Source of the DNA: Ochrobactrum sp. Marseille-Q0166
GTDB lineage: Bacteria > Pseudomonadota > Alphaproteobacteria > Rhizobiales > Rhizobiaceae
Assembly (NCBI RefSeq): GCF_014397025.1
Contig: NZ_JACJUO010000002.1
Coordinates: 1,229,501 to 1,293,500, forward strand
Reading direction: 5' to 3'
Length of the DNA: 64,000 nt
This document shows, in pieces, positions 50,577-58,580 of the stretch. The notes below the pieces were generated by a model, which worked only from the letters and a program-made list of their open reading frames with translations, did not search any database and had not been told where the DNA came from. The position numbers and the translations under genes are program-made. Within the stretch, counting starts at the first letter, position 1; every line of letters begins with the position of its first letter.

Positions 50577-50819
50577 TTACCTCGGCGCTCGATAGACTAC
50601 GAATTCGCTTTCACCCTTCATGGTGCAATCTTCACAGCGCAGCTTCCATTGATGAGTTTTCAATGGGTCGTGCGCAGCAATTTTGCGCCCGATGGATTTT
50701 TTATTAATGTCGCTAACGTGTCCGCACCTCGTACATAGTCCGCAAAGCATAGCCCACGGCTCTAAATCGGCTAGACATGTGAAAGCAGTGATCTTTTCAT
50801 AGGTAGGTGGTCTTGCCAT
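50577..50819 (-). CDS. Small zinc-ribbon protein
   Basis: 80 residues from MARPPTYEKITAF. CGLCTRCG and, about 35 residues later, LRCEDC form a zinc ribbon with basic residues between. Nucleic-acid binding is likely. Next gene of the same operon starts immediately downstream. Confidence 0.6.
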   Translation of the reverse strand: MARPPTYEKITAFTCLADLEPWAMLCGLCTRCGHVSDINKKSIGRKIAAHDPLKTHQWKLRCEDCTMKGESEFVVYRAPR

Positions 50820-50824
50820 ACGTT

Positions 50825-51061
50825 TTACCGAACGACGATTTGGTCCCAATTGCCATCATCCAAAGGCTTACCGCCATGGCGATTCATAAAGACGCTCATT
50901 CGCCTTTCTGATGGGAAGCTAAATACACAGAAGTCGATTCCAGCCTTACGCGCCATGCGATGAGGTAGATGGGCGCCAAGGCGACCGGCGTCTCTATGAA
51001 CTTCTCGTCGAGCACACTTCAGTGCGTACGCTTCAGGAAGAGCTACTTGGAAAGTCTTCAT
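50825..51061 (-). CDS. Small hypothetical protein
   Basis: 78 residues. Basic, with LKCARREVHRDAGRLG near the start and FSFPSERRMSVFMNRHGG in the second half. Its ATG overlaps the stop of the gene before it (taatg), so these small genes form one operon reading leftward. Confidence 0.55.
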   Translation of the reverse strand: MKTFQVALPEAYALKCARREVHRDAGRLGAHLPHRMARKAGIDFCVFSFPSERRMSVFMNRHGGKPLDDGNWDQIVVR

Positions 51062-51246
51062 TAAGCCGCCCTCTTAAAAGAATTGGTGCGTTTGCCGTGG
51101 GTGACAGCAATGGCCGCGTACTCAACTTCCTTGATCAGAAATTCCCGATCCTTGAGCAGTGATTCGATTGACGCACGCACGTCCCCCTTATGGTAAGCTA
51201 ATATCAGATCAATCTCGGCGTCGTAGTTTTGCAATACTCCATTCAT
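51061..51246 (-). CDS. Small hypothetical protein, operon leader
   Basis: 61 residues from MNGVLQNYDAEIDLILAY, with GGAG 6 bases upstream (an ATG 12 bases earlier lacks spacing). Helical, with VRASIESLLKDREFLIKEVE. First gene of the leftward operon next to the integrase scar. Function unknown. Confidence 0.55.
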   Translation of the reverse strand: MNGVLQNYDAEIDLILAYHKGDVRASIESLLKDREFLIKEVEYAAIAVTHGKRTNSFKRAA

Positions 51247-51545
51247 GGCATACTCCATAGCTTATTAACATTTGCTAATGTTCTTGTTGTGTTCTAATTT
51301 TAGGAGCGTGTCAACGGCTTGATTTGTACTGAAAATACAGGCTACATTTTGGGTTACATTTAGGTTGTTATTGAAGGTAACTAAGTTGCATATATAATTG
51401 AAATTATTGATAAAAGAGTTTGGTTCGATTTCCCTGAATAATCCGGCCCGGGGAGCCACTTCTCTTCAGAGGTTGCTTATTTCTCAGTATTTTCAATGCC
51501 TAAGGCTTCCTTTCAGTACACAGCGCGGTACGCTGAGGGATACAC

Positions 51546-51757
51546 ATGGGGCTTATCTTGAAATACGTTCAGAAGACCGCTGCTGGAACATTCCGATATC
51601 GTCGGCGGGTTTCCGAGGAACTGAGAGCAACCATTGGCAAAAGAGAATTGACCGAGTTTTTGGGTGATACTCAGAAGCAAGCGGCGGTTCGTTATGCTAA
51701 AACCCACAGCAAATTTGAAACCACCATCAAAAACGCATTGCTGAAATCAGCCGGTGC
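51546..51757 (+). pseudogene. Tyrosine integrase, N-terminal fragment
   Basis: About 70 residues starting MGLILKYVQKTAAGTFRYRR with GAGGG upstream. ELRATIGKRELTEFLGDTQ is the SAM-like N-terminal DNA-arm domain usual for Rhizobiales prophage integrases (normally about 350-450 residues). The core and catalytic domains are missing. The sequence runs straight into kinase-like sequence in another frame, so it is a deletion junction, not a gene. Without it the element would need another integrase, probably left of the window. Confidence 0.75.
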
Positions 51758-52003
51758 CACGCACGCATCGAGATCGACATTGCTAATCGAGATGACGTCG
51801 ACCCACTGATTTTTAGATGGGTAGAAGCAAATGGTCCTCAGGTGACTAAACCCGAGCGAATTGGGTTTGGATTAAAACTTGTCCGAATGGAATTGAACGG
51901 CGGCGGTGTTAAAATGGAATTCCTGCCGACTGGTTTGAAGAGTGAGTTTTCTGGCCCACTGTATTCATTGTCAGAAGAAGCACGTCATTTACGTGAGATG
52001 TAG
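51758..52003 (+). pseudogene. HWE histidine kinase, C-terminal remnant
   Basis: About 81 codons from a different frame than the integrase: RIEIDIANRDDVDPLIFRW, then GFGLKLVRMELNGGGV, FLPTG, and SLSEEARHLREM to a stop. Aligned with the end of the 15.7 kb kinase, about 39 of 63 positions are the same by eye. It lacks the H and N boxes and has no start. The remnant shows that a second HWE kinase once lay here. Confidence 0.8.
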
Positions 52004-52091
52004 TTGCAATTATTCCGATACCAGCGCGTTGCTGATTTTTATCCAAATCGGTTATATTATTTTTGGCATTTAATATAGCGGAGAAAAATCA

Positions 52092-53051
52092 ATGAGTGGC
52101 TTGTTAGCCCTTCTGGACGACGTGGCAGCAATTTCAAAAATTGCGGCAGCGTCTGTTGATGATATATCCGCTAATGCTATGAAAGCCGGTAGCAAGACCA
52201 TTGGTGTATTGATCGATGATGCTGCCGTGACGCCGAATTACGTTGTCGGAATAGCCGCGGCGCGTGAACTGCCTATGATTGGAAGAATTGCGCTAGGAAG
52301 CTTGCGGAATAAAGCGCTTTTGATACCTGCGCTTTTGGCGCTAGATTATTTCTTACCAGTCGCAATAACGGTGCTACTTATGATCGGTGGCGCTTATCTA
52401 TGTTTTGAAGGTGCTGAGAAGGTTTGGCACAAGTTTTTTCTGACTGAAGAGCATGATGGACACAGCAAGAGTGAAGAGAATGATCCCACCGCTCTTGAAG
52501 AAAAGCGTGTTGCGGGTGCTATAAAAACAGATCTTATTCTTTCAGCGGAAATTATGACTTTAGCTCTTTCTATGATTGAAACAGATTCAATTTGGATAGA
52601 GCTGGCTACGCTAATATGTGTAGGTATAATTATTACTGTTATGGTTTATGGAGTTGTTGCATTTATTGTTAAAATTGACGATTTTGGCGTATTCTTAGCA
52701 AGAAAAGGATATTTTTATGTTACAAGAGTATTTGGGCGATGGATCGTCAAAGGTGTTCCGAAATTGCTTGCCCTATTGACAGTTATTGGCACTGCAGCTA
52801 TGCTTTGGGTAGGTGGTAATATATTTATTCATGGTTTGCATGAGCTTGGCATTCACCAGCCGTTTGCTTGGATTTCATCTTTTTCCACGATTTTAGCAGG
52901 TCAAGTAACATTGAGCCTTCGTAGTGCAACGAGCTGGCTGGTAACAGCATTCGCGGATGGTGTTTTTGGCTTCATTCTGGGATCGCTAATTACAGCCTGC
53001 TTATTAAAAATTATTACGCCAATTTGGAAACCGGTCAGTAGAAAAGCATGA
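52092..53051 (+). CDS. DUF808 membrane protein (YedI-like)
   Basis: 319 residues. MSGLLALLDDVAAISKIAAA at the N-terminus is the family signature. Membrane helices near 75-105 (LLIPALLALDYFLPVAIT), 155-185, 215-240 and 280-310, with a charged loop (EKVWHKFFLTEEHDGHSKSE). First clear host gene right of the scar. Function unknown in the family. Confidence 0.88.
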   Translation: MSGLLALLDDVAAISKIAAASVDDISANAMKAGSKTIGVLIDDAAVTPNYVVGIAAARELPMIGRIALGSLRNKALLIPALLALDYFLPVAITVLLMIGGAYLCFEGAEKVWHKFFLTEEHDGHSKSEENDPTALEEKRVAGAIKTDLILSAEIMTLALSMIETDSIWIELATLICVGIIITVMVYGVVAFIVKIDDFGVFLARKGYFYVTRVFGRWIVKGVPKLLALLTVIGTAAMLWVGGNIFIHGLHELGIHQPFAWISSFSTILAGQVTLSLRSATSWLVTAFADGVFGFILGSLITACLLKIITPIWKPVSRKA

Positions 53052-53121
53052 CATGATAAGAAACCTAGACATTTCTAAGTATGTCTGGCCATTGTTTTGT
53101 CTGCGCTTAATAGGGGGGGTA

Positions 53122-54012
53122 TTAGATACTCTCGTTGAGCAATTCCATGCACAAAGTTTGTACATGATCAAAAGTTTCGGGGTTCCACACGAGCCAATAG
53201 CCCTTAGTGCTAGTAATGGTAATATCACATGCAGGAACCAATTGGCCTCGTTTGATGGCGCCGTCAATAAGACCTGACCAGCCAAGCGCTATTCCTTGAT
53301 TTGCGATGGCCGCCTCCAGAACCAAGTTATAAGTGTTAAAGATCAGTCCGTAGTTTCTGTCGTCGATTTCTTCGTTGATCTTGTTAAGCCAGCTTTGCCA
53401 CGTATACCACCGATCACCTTGCAATGTGTCGAGATGCAAGAGCGCCGATGATTTAAGTCCTTTTCCGTTGGGAAATGGACCATGTTGGCGGAGAAATGCT
53501 GGAGAGCAGACAGGAGTAACTGCCTCTGGAATAAATGGGATGGAATTTTTGGGAAAATCTTCGCGAGCGCCAAACAAAATCGCAATATCAGATTCTTTGT
53601 TATCTAAAGGCTGGAGCATGGACGATGCGGTAATACGAACATCCACATCTGGATGTTTAGAGCGGAATTGCGCTACCCTCGGCATCAGCCAAAACGCTGC
53701 GAAACCGTAATCGGTTGCAATGCGAAGACCGGGTGTTCGCTTTTTACGCAAGATTTGCTGCATCGCTTCGTCGATACCCTCAAGTCCATGTCGTACAGCT
53801 TCTAAAAGTATACGGCCGTCTGGTAAAAGTTCGACGCCTCTTGCACGGCGCGCAAATAACGCAACACCTAATTGATCTTCTATACGCTTTATTTGATAGC
53901 TGACAGCAGGTTGAGTCATTCCCAGTTCACGCGCGGCAAGAGTTAAATTTTCTAATCTGCCGACAGCTTCGAATACACTGAGGTTGCCGACTTCCCAAAA
54001 CGGAGAAACCAT
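53122..54012 (-). CDS. LysR regulator of choline-sulfate use
   Basis: 296 residues. The N-terminal winged helix (LTLAARELGMTQPAVSYQIK) and a substrate domain with ATDYGFAAFWLMPRV. Its divergent place before choX and betC matches the choline-sulfate regulator family (TIGR03418). Likely activates or represses the two transport/hydrolysis genes in response to choline-O-sulfate or choline. Its stop lies near the convergent DUF808 gene. Confidence 0.9.
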   Translation of the reverse strand: MVSPFWEVGNLSVFEAVGRLENLTLAARELGMTQPAVSYQIKRIEDQLGVALFARRARGVELLPDGRILLEAVRHGLEGIDEAMQQILRKKRTPGLRIATDYGFAAFWLMPRVAQFRSKHPDVDVRITASSMLQPLDNKESDIAILFGAREDFPKNSIPFIPEAVTPVCSPAFLRQHGPFPNGKGLKSSALLHLDTLQGDRWYTWQSWLNKINEEIDDRNYGLIFNTYNLVLEAAIANQGIALGWSGLIDGAIKRGQLVPACDITITSTKGYWLVWNPETFDHVQTLCMELLNESI

Positions 54013-54149
54013 AAAAAAATTTTATCCCTTTTATAAAAAATGAATGTCTTTCCCCTTCACTATAAAGATGTTTCTTTAAAAGAATCCAGAGAAGACATAA
54101 CGATTTTTGATTGAAAATATCGTTTCGTTAAAGCGAAAAGGGAGTTTCA
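54013..54149. promoter_or_regulatory. LysR-choX divergent control region
   Basis: An AT-rich 137-base gap. Near the choX side TTTCG/CGAAA (54122-54137 area) is a short dyad. The geometry is that of a LysR autoregulated divergent promoter; I cannot place the exact boxes. GGGAG precedes the choX ATG. Confidence 0.45.
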
Positions 54150-55094
54150 ATGCGTTCTTTCAAACTTATTTCTTTAACGCTGGCGGCGTTTACCGGGCTC
54201 GCCGGTGCAGCCTACGCAGGCGATCCGGAAGCATGTGCAACTATTCGGTTGTCGGATCCAGGCTGGACAGACATTACATCAACCAATTCGATCGCTAGCG
54301 TTCTGCTTGACGGACTCGGCTATAAAACAGATATAAAAACCATGTCGGTGCCTATTGGATACGAAGCACTTAAAACCGGGAAAATAGATGTTTTTCTCGG
54401 TAACTGGATGCCTGCGCAGCAGAAATTCAGAGATGATCTTGATAAGTTAAATGCTGCTGAAGTTCTGGTTAAAAACCTCGAAGGTGCGAAATTTACGTTG
54501 GCCGTGCCTGATTATGTAGCACGTGAAGGCGTAAAGGATTTTGCTGATCTTGCAACACATGCTGAAAAATTTGATAAACAGATATTTGGCATTGAGCCGG
54601 GAGCGCCAGCTAATGAGAATATTCAGAAAATAATTGAAGACAAAAAATTCAATCTGGATGGCTGGAGCATCGTTGAATCGAGCGAACAAGCCATGCTGGC
54701 CCAAGTGGATCGGAAAAATCGCGACAAGCAATGGGTTGTTTTTCTGGCGTGGGCTCCTCATCCGATGAATACCAAGCTTAACATCGCGTATCTCACTGGT
54801 GGTGATGATTACTTTGGTGCAAATTATGGTGGTGCAGAAGTTTATAGTGTTTCACGAACTGGCTGGACCGCAGAATGTCCAAATGCGGCGAAGTTCTTTC
54901 AGCAATTAACATTCACTATCGATACAGAAAATGAGCTCATGGATAAAATCCTGAATGAGGGAGTTGACGGGCCTACAGCGGCCACAGAATGGCTTAAGAA
55001 AAACCCCGAACAGATCGATGCATGGTTGCAAGGTATAACCACTTTCGATGGTAAGCCGGGCGCTGCTGCCGTGAGGGCAAAGCTGGGACTTTAA
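54150..55094 (+). CDS. choX: Choline/betaine ABC transporter binding protein ChoX
   Basis: 314 residues. Signal peptide (MRSFKLISLTLAAFTG ... AYAGD, cleavage near 23), then a type II solute-binding fold with tryptophans that would line an aromatic cage: DPGWTDI, LGNWMPAQ and FLAWAPHPM. The length and DPGWTDITSTN match ChoX of rhizobia, which binds choline. The permease and ATPase genes (choW, choV) are not in the window. Works with the sulfatase gene that follows. Confidence 0.93.
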   Translation: MRSFKLISLTLAAFTGLAGAAYAGDPEACATIRLSDPGWTDITSTNSIASVLLDGLGYKTDIKTMSVPIGYEALKTGKIDVFLGNWMPAQQKFRDDLDKLNAAEVLVKNLEGAKFTLAVPDYVAREGVKDFADLATHAEKFDKQIFGIEPGAPANENIQKIIEDKKFNLDGWSIVESSEQAMLAQVDRKNRDKQWVVFLAWAPHPMNTKLNIAYLTGGDDYFGANYGGAEVYSVSRTGWTAECPNAAKFFQQLTFTIDTENELMDKILNEGVDGPTAATEWLKKNPEQIDAWLQGITTFDGKPGAAAVRAKLGL

Positions 55095-55116
55095 TCGTTT
55101 TTTGTATGGAGCAATC

Positions 55117-55140
55117 AACGGGCGTTAAGGCGCCCGTTTT
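55117..55140 (+). terminator. Terminator after choX
   Basis: AACGGGCG (55117-55124) / CGCCCGTT (55131-55138), loop TTAAGG, followed by TTTTCTG. A partial terminator between choX and betC would give more binding protein than enzyme. Confidence 0.8.
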
Positions 55141-55172
55141 CTGTATTTTTATTATTACCAGTGGTTATCAAA

Positions 55173-56681
55173 ATGAAAAAACCAAATATTCTTATTCTGA
55201 TGGCCGATCAGTTAAACGGAACTTTTTTCTCCGATGGGCCTGCAAATTTCCTTCATGTTCCTCATCTGCGTAAATTAGCGATTAGATCGGCTCGATTTTC
55301 AAATTGTTATACGGCAAGCCCGTTGTGCGCGCCTGCTCGAGCTTCATTCATGTCTGGTCAGTTACCGTCGCGTACTGGAGTTTATGACAATGCTGCGGAG
55401 TTCTCTTCAGAGATACCTACCTATGCGCATCATTTGCGAAACGCTGGTTATCAAACTGCACTGTCGGGAAAAATGCATTTTGTGGGACCAGATCAGCTGC
55501 ATGGATTTGAACAGCGCTTGACCACAGATATATACCCCGCAGACTTTGGCTGGACTCCAGATTATCGAAAACCTGGTGAGAGAATTGACTGGTGGTATCA
55601 TAACCTTGGGTCAATCTCGGGTGCAGGAATTGCTGAAATCACAAATCAGTTAGAATATGACGACGAGGTTGCCTACCAAGCTGAGGCAAAGCTTTATGAC
55701 CTCGCTCGTGGTCATGACGAGCGCCCATGGTGTCTTACGGTAAGTTTCACCCATCCACATGACCCGTATGTTGCGAGAAAACGCTTTTTTGATCTTTACG
55801 CGGGCATACCGCAGCTTGATCCTGAGATAAAATTCTTATCGGCAGAAGATATTGATCCTCATAGTGAGCGTCTGTTGCGGGCGTGTAAAGCTGAAGATTA
55901 TGAATTAACCGAGGATCAAATCAGAGCTGCCCGTCAGGCGTATTTCGCTAATATTTCTTATATTGATGATAAGGTTGGTATTCTTCTTGATGTACTTGGA
56001 CGTTGTGGGATGGCGGATAATACGATTATCGTATTTACATCAGATCATGGCGATATGCTTGGTGAGCGGGGGCTATGGTTCAAGATGAATTTTTTTGAGG
56101 GTTCGGCCCGCGTACCTTTGCTTATTGCTGCTCCGCAGTTGCAACCGAAATGTATTAATAGTGCAGTATCGACACTTGATGTGCTGCCAACGATTTCGCA
56201 ACTTGCAGGCATAGACCTTAACGATATCATGCCTTGGACTGACGGCGTATCGTTGGTTGATGTTGTATCCGGTATTAAGTCGCGTGGTGATGTCCCTATG
56301 GAATATGCTGCAGAAGGAACGATAGCACCGATGGTCTCGTTACGCGCCGGTGAATGGAAGCTCAACTTGTGTCGGGTCGATCCACCACAACTATTCAATA
56401 TAGCCAAAGACCCTAACGAATTGGATAATCTTGCGTTTAAGCCTGCGTATTTTGAAATTTTGAATGAACTCGTTAAACAGGCAGAAAAGCGTTGGGATCT
56501 CGAGTCATATGATAAGCAGGTCAGGGCCAGTCAGGCTCGTCGACAGGTGGTCTACAAGGCGCTGCGTAATGGAGCTTATTATCCTTGGGACTATCAGCCG
56601 CTACAGAAAGCATCAGAACGCTATATGCGAAACCATATGGATTTGAATATTCTAGAGGAAAGTCAGAGATTTCCACGATGA
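55173..56681 (+). CDS. betC: Choline-sulfatase BetC
   Basis: 502 residues from MKKPNILILMADQLNGTFF. LCAPARASF near 55 holds the CxxxR sulfatase motif whose Cys becomes formylglycine; metal ligands ADQ near 13, FTSDHGDM near 290, and GKMHFVG. Hydrolyses choline-O-sulfate to choline and sulfate in the cytoplasm; choline then goes to glycine betaine, an osmoprotectant and carbon source. The C-terminal part YDKQVRASQARRQ is the usual BetC tail. The short in-frame extension from GTG 55161 is not used. Confidence 0.95.
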   Translation: MKKPNILILMADQLNGTFFSDGPANFLHVPHLRKLAIRSARFSNCYTASPLCAPARASFMSGQLPSRTGVYDNAAEFSSEIPTYAHHLRNAGYQTALSGKMHFVGPDQLHGFEQRLTTDIYPADFGWTPDYRKPGERIDWWYHNLGSISGAGIAEITNQLEYDDEVAYQAEAKLYDLARGHDERPWCLTVSFTHPHDPYVARKRFFDLYAGIPQLDPEIKFLSAEDIDPHSERLLRACKAEDYELTEDQIRAARQAYFANISYIDDKVGILLDVLGRCGMADNTIIVFTSDHGDMLGERGLWFKMNFFEGSARVPLLIAAPQLQPKCINSAVSTLDVLPTISQLAGIDLNDIMPWTDGVSLVDVVSGIKSRGDVPMEYAAEGTIAPMVSLRAGEWKLNLCRVDPPQLFNIAKDPNELDNLAFKPAYFEILNELVKQAEKRWDLESYDKQVRASQARRQVVYKALRNGAYYPWDYQPLQKASERYMRNHMDLNILEESQRFPR

Positions 56682-56850
56682 ATTTAATCAAGCGACTTTT
56701 TGTGAACTGCATTTGTATGAAAATGGAGTAGGGATAGTTCTTACGCTTATGGATAAGTTATGGATATCGTATATGATTTTTTATCTTCATTGAGCGCGGA
56801 AGAAATTGCGTTCACAGTTAACACTGCCACTCCAGTTTAAATGAGATGTT

Positions 56851-57912
56851 ATGTCGGTCCAGCGCGTAAGCTTTTTTATTCTCCTTGCTCTGGTCACGAT
56901 AGCTTTTGCGTGGCTACTTATTCCTTATTATTCCGCTGTTCTTTGGGGTGTTATTCTCGCCATTATATTCTATCCGGTGCAGCTGTGGTTCGTGCGCATC
57001 TTCAATGGAAAACGCAATTTTGCAGCACTCCTTTCCGTCTTGATGTGTTTATGTCTGGTTATTCTGCCGGCACTCGTAATTTTCGGGTCTTTGGTTCAGG
57101 AGGGCAATTCCGTTTATCAGCGATTGAGTACGCGTGAGTTCGATTTGAATAGCTATATTACAAGCATTCTGGGTGCTCTGCCTGAATCTCTGGAAGAGTG
57201 GATGGTGCGTTTCGAGTTGGGCAATTTTGCAGATTGGCGCTCACGTATATCTTCCGCAATCTTGCAGGGAAGTCAGATTTTTGCCGGCAGGCTCGTAAGC
57301 CTCGGTCAGAATACGCTGCAATTTTTCGTCAGCTTCGGCATCATGATCTACCTTTTGTTTTTTCTTTTTCGCGATGGAGCAGAATTGGGGGTAAAAATTC
57401 GTCAAGCCATACCGCTTAGCGATGAATACACCACACAGATAGTGGAAAAATTTACCGCAGTGATCCGCGCGACAGTAAAAGGCAATATTATTATTGCTCT
57501 TATTCAAGGGACGATCGGTGGTGTTACTTTTTGGTTGCTGGGGATCGAGGCTGCATTGCTCTGGGGCGTAATGATGACAATTTTCTCGCTTCTCCCTGTT
57601 GTCGGAGCATCATTGGTATGGGCGCCTGCTGCGATTTGGTTTGCCGCTAATGGCATATGGTTCAAGGCTGGATTTTTGATTTTTGTCGGAGTTTTTGTAA
57701 TTGGTCTGATCGATAATTTCCTTCGTCCGCCATTGGTCGGCAAGGGAACGCGAATGCCCGACTTCGTCGTGCTTATTTCAACGATTGGTGGCATATCTCT
57801 TGTCGGCATTAACGGGTTTGTCGTGGGCCCGATGATTGCAGCGATGTTTATAGCTGCATGGTCACTTCTCGCGGAAGAGCAGAATGCGCCAGTAATATCT
57901 GAAGATAGATAG
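56851..57912 (+). CDS. AI-2E family permease
   Basis: 353 residues with eight hydrophobic segments in the family's spacing (FFILLALVTIAFAWLLIPYY at the N-terminus; FVGVFVIGLIDNFLRPPLVG near 290). The family includes YdiK/PerM-type proteins and autoinducer-2 exporters; substrate here is unknown. GAGAT lies before the ATG. The preceding gap (56682-56850) holds no gene I can support. Confidence 0.88.
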   Translation: MSVQRVSFFILLALVTIAFAWLLIPYYSAVLWGVILAIIFYPVQLWFVRIFNGKRNFAALLSVLMCLCLVILPALVIFGSLVQEGNSVYQRLSTREFDLNSYITSILGALPESLEEWMVRFELGNFADWRSRISSAILQGSQIFAGRLVSLGQNTLQFFVSFGIMIYLLFFLFRDGAELGVKIRQAIPLSDEYTTQIVEKFTAVIRATVKGNIIIALIQGTIGGVTFWLLGIEAALLWGVMMTIFSLLPVVGASLVWAPAAIWFAANGIWFKAGFLIFVGVFVIGLIDNFLRPPLVGKGTRMPDFVVLISTIGGISLVGINGFVVGPMIAAMFIAAWSLLAEEQNAPVISEDR

Positions 57913-57939
57913 CCGAGAGAATAGGCAACTTTTTATAAG

Positions 57940-58065
57940 TGCTAGAAATAGAAAGCCCGCTGCACTGGGAGGAGGAGTGTGCAGCGGGCTGATCTGAAAA
58001 GCGCGACTGGGAGGAGGAGTGCCGCGCTTCGAGTTCAGTCTCTGGGAGGAGGAGTGAAACTGAAC
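57940..58065 (-). ncRNA. Three tandem anti-SD hairpins (cuckoo-type sRNA array)
   Basis: On the minus strand three hairpins carry the loop ACUCCUCCUCCCA, complementary to ribosome-binding sites: stem 57954-57965/57979-57990 (12 bp), 57999-58005/58023-58029 and 58033-58039/58059-58065. Stems 2 and 3 extend by G-U pairs only when read on the minus strand, which fixes the strand. The last hairpin in reading order is followed by TTTCTATTTC, a terminator. CTTGTAAATG upstream (around 58100) is a possible heat-shock/RpoH -35. This matches alphaproteobacterial CcsR/'cuckoo' sRNAs induced by stress. Confidence 0.75.
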
Positions 58066-58141
58066 AATTTGAAAATAGGTGCGAGGCGATACATTTACAA
58101 GCGCTGATGCTGCAGGGCAGATATGCATTTCTGAATAGCTA

Positions 58142-58185
58142 AAAAAAGAAACCGCCCCGCTGCGATATACGCGCTGGGGCGGTTC
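58142..58185 (-). terminator. GC-rich terminator-like hairpin upstream of sRNA array
   Basis: AACCGCCCC and GGGGCGGTT pair around a GCG-rich loop within 58150-58185; on the minus strand it is followed by TTTCTTTTTTT. Ends a transcript coming from the right, or forms a first sRNA before the array. Upstream GGAGG-like bases suggest a relation to the array. Confidence 0.55.
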
Positions 58186-58414
58186 TAACTCCTCCAAGTC
58201 GCGAGACAATAACAAGAGAATATTAAAAAGCAACCATTTTATAATCCAGAGCATATTTCACTAATTACTGAAAATTATGTAACCAGCTACCTCTTTAAAA
58301 AGTTTGTTACTGGCCCCAGGAAATCCTATAAAAGAAGACACGCAATACAGATCGATTTTTTGAACATCGAAATTTACAAATATGCAAAATTTTACATAAA
58401 CTGTAATTTATTGC

Positions 58415-58538
58415 CGATTTTATAAATCGATTTAATGGTGTTTGATTTCCGCATTGGAGATGGCTTCTTATCAGCCAAAAAAGCGTTGATATTGCGGGCA
58501 TAAATAAAGTTGACTCTGTAAATCAAGATTAATATAGC
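58415..58538 (+). promoter_or_regulatory. Promoter region of the heme receptor
   Basis: TTGACT (58510-58515), 17 bases, TATAGC (58533-58538): a good sigma-70 type promoter about 42 bases before the ATG at 58581. Upstream, CGATTTTATAAATCG (58415-58429) is a perfect palindrome that may bind an iron regulator such as Irr or Fur; no textbook Irr/IRO box is visible. Confidence 0.6.
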
Positions 58539-58580
58539 CTCCATTAACTTGAGTCTTTTTATCATCTTAATGAGTTGACG

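Noticed and set aside
51421..51465. tRNA-like stretch (TTCGATTT ... CGGGGAGCCA) as an att site
   Set aside because: The T-arm does not pair and no cloverleaf forms; it resembles a tRNA 3' end only by chance.
53052..53121. ATG/hairpin features between DUF808 and the LysR gene as a gene
   Set aside because: Only a short AT-rich dyad (AGACAT/ATGTCT) and a G-run; no frame of use.
57960..58060. Three GGGAGGAGGAG blocks as ribosome-binding sites
   Set aside because: No start codon or frame follows any of them; the stems and minus-strand loops explain them better as anti-SD RNAs.
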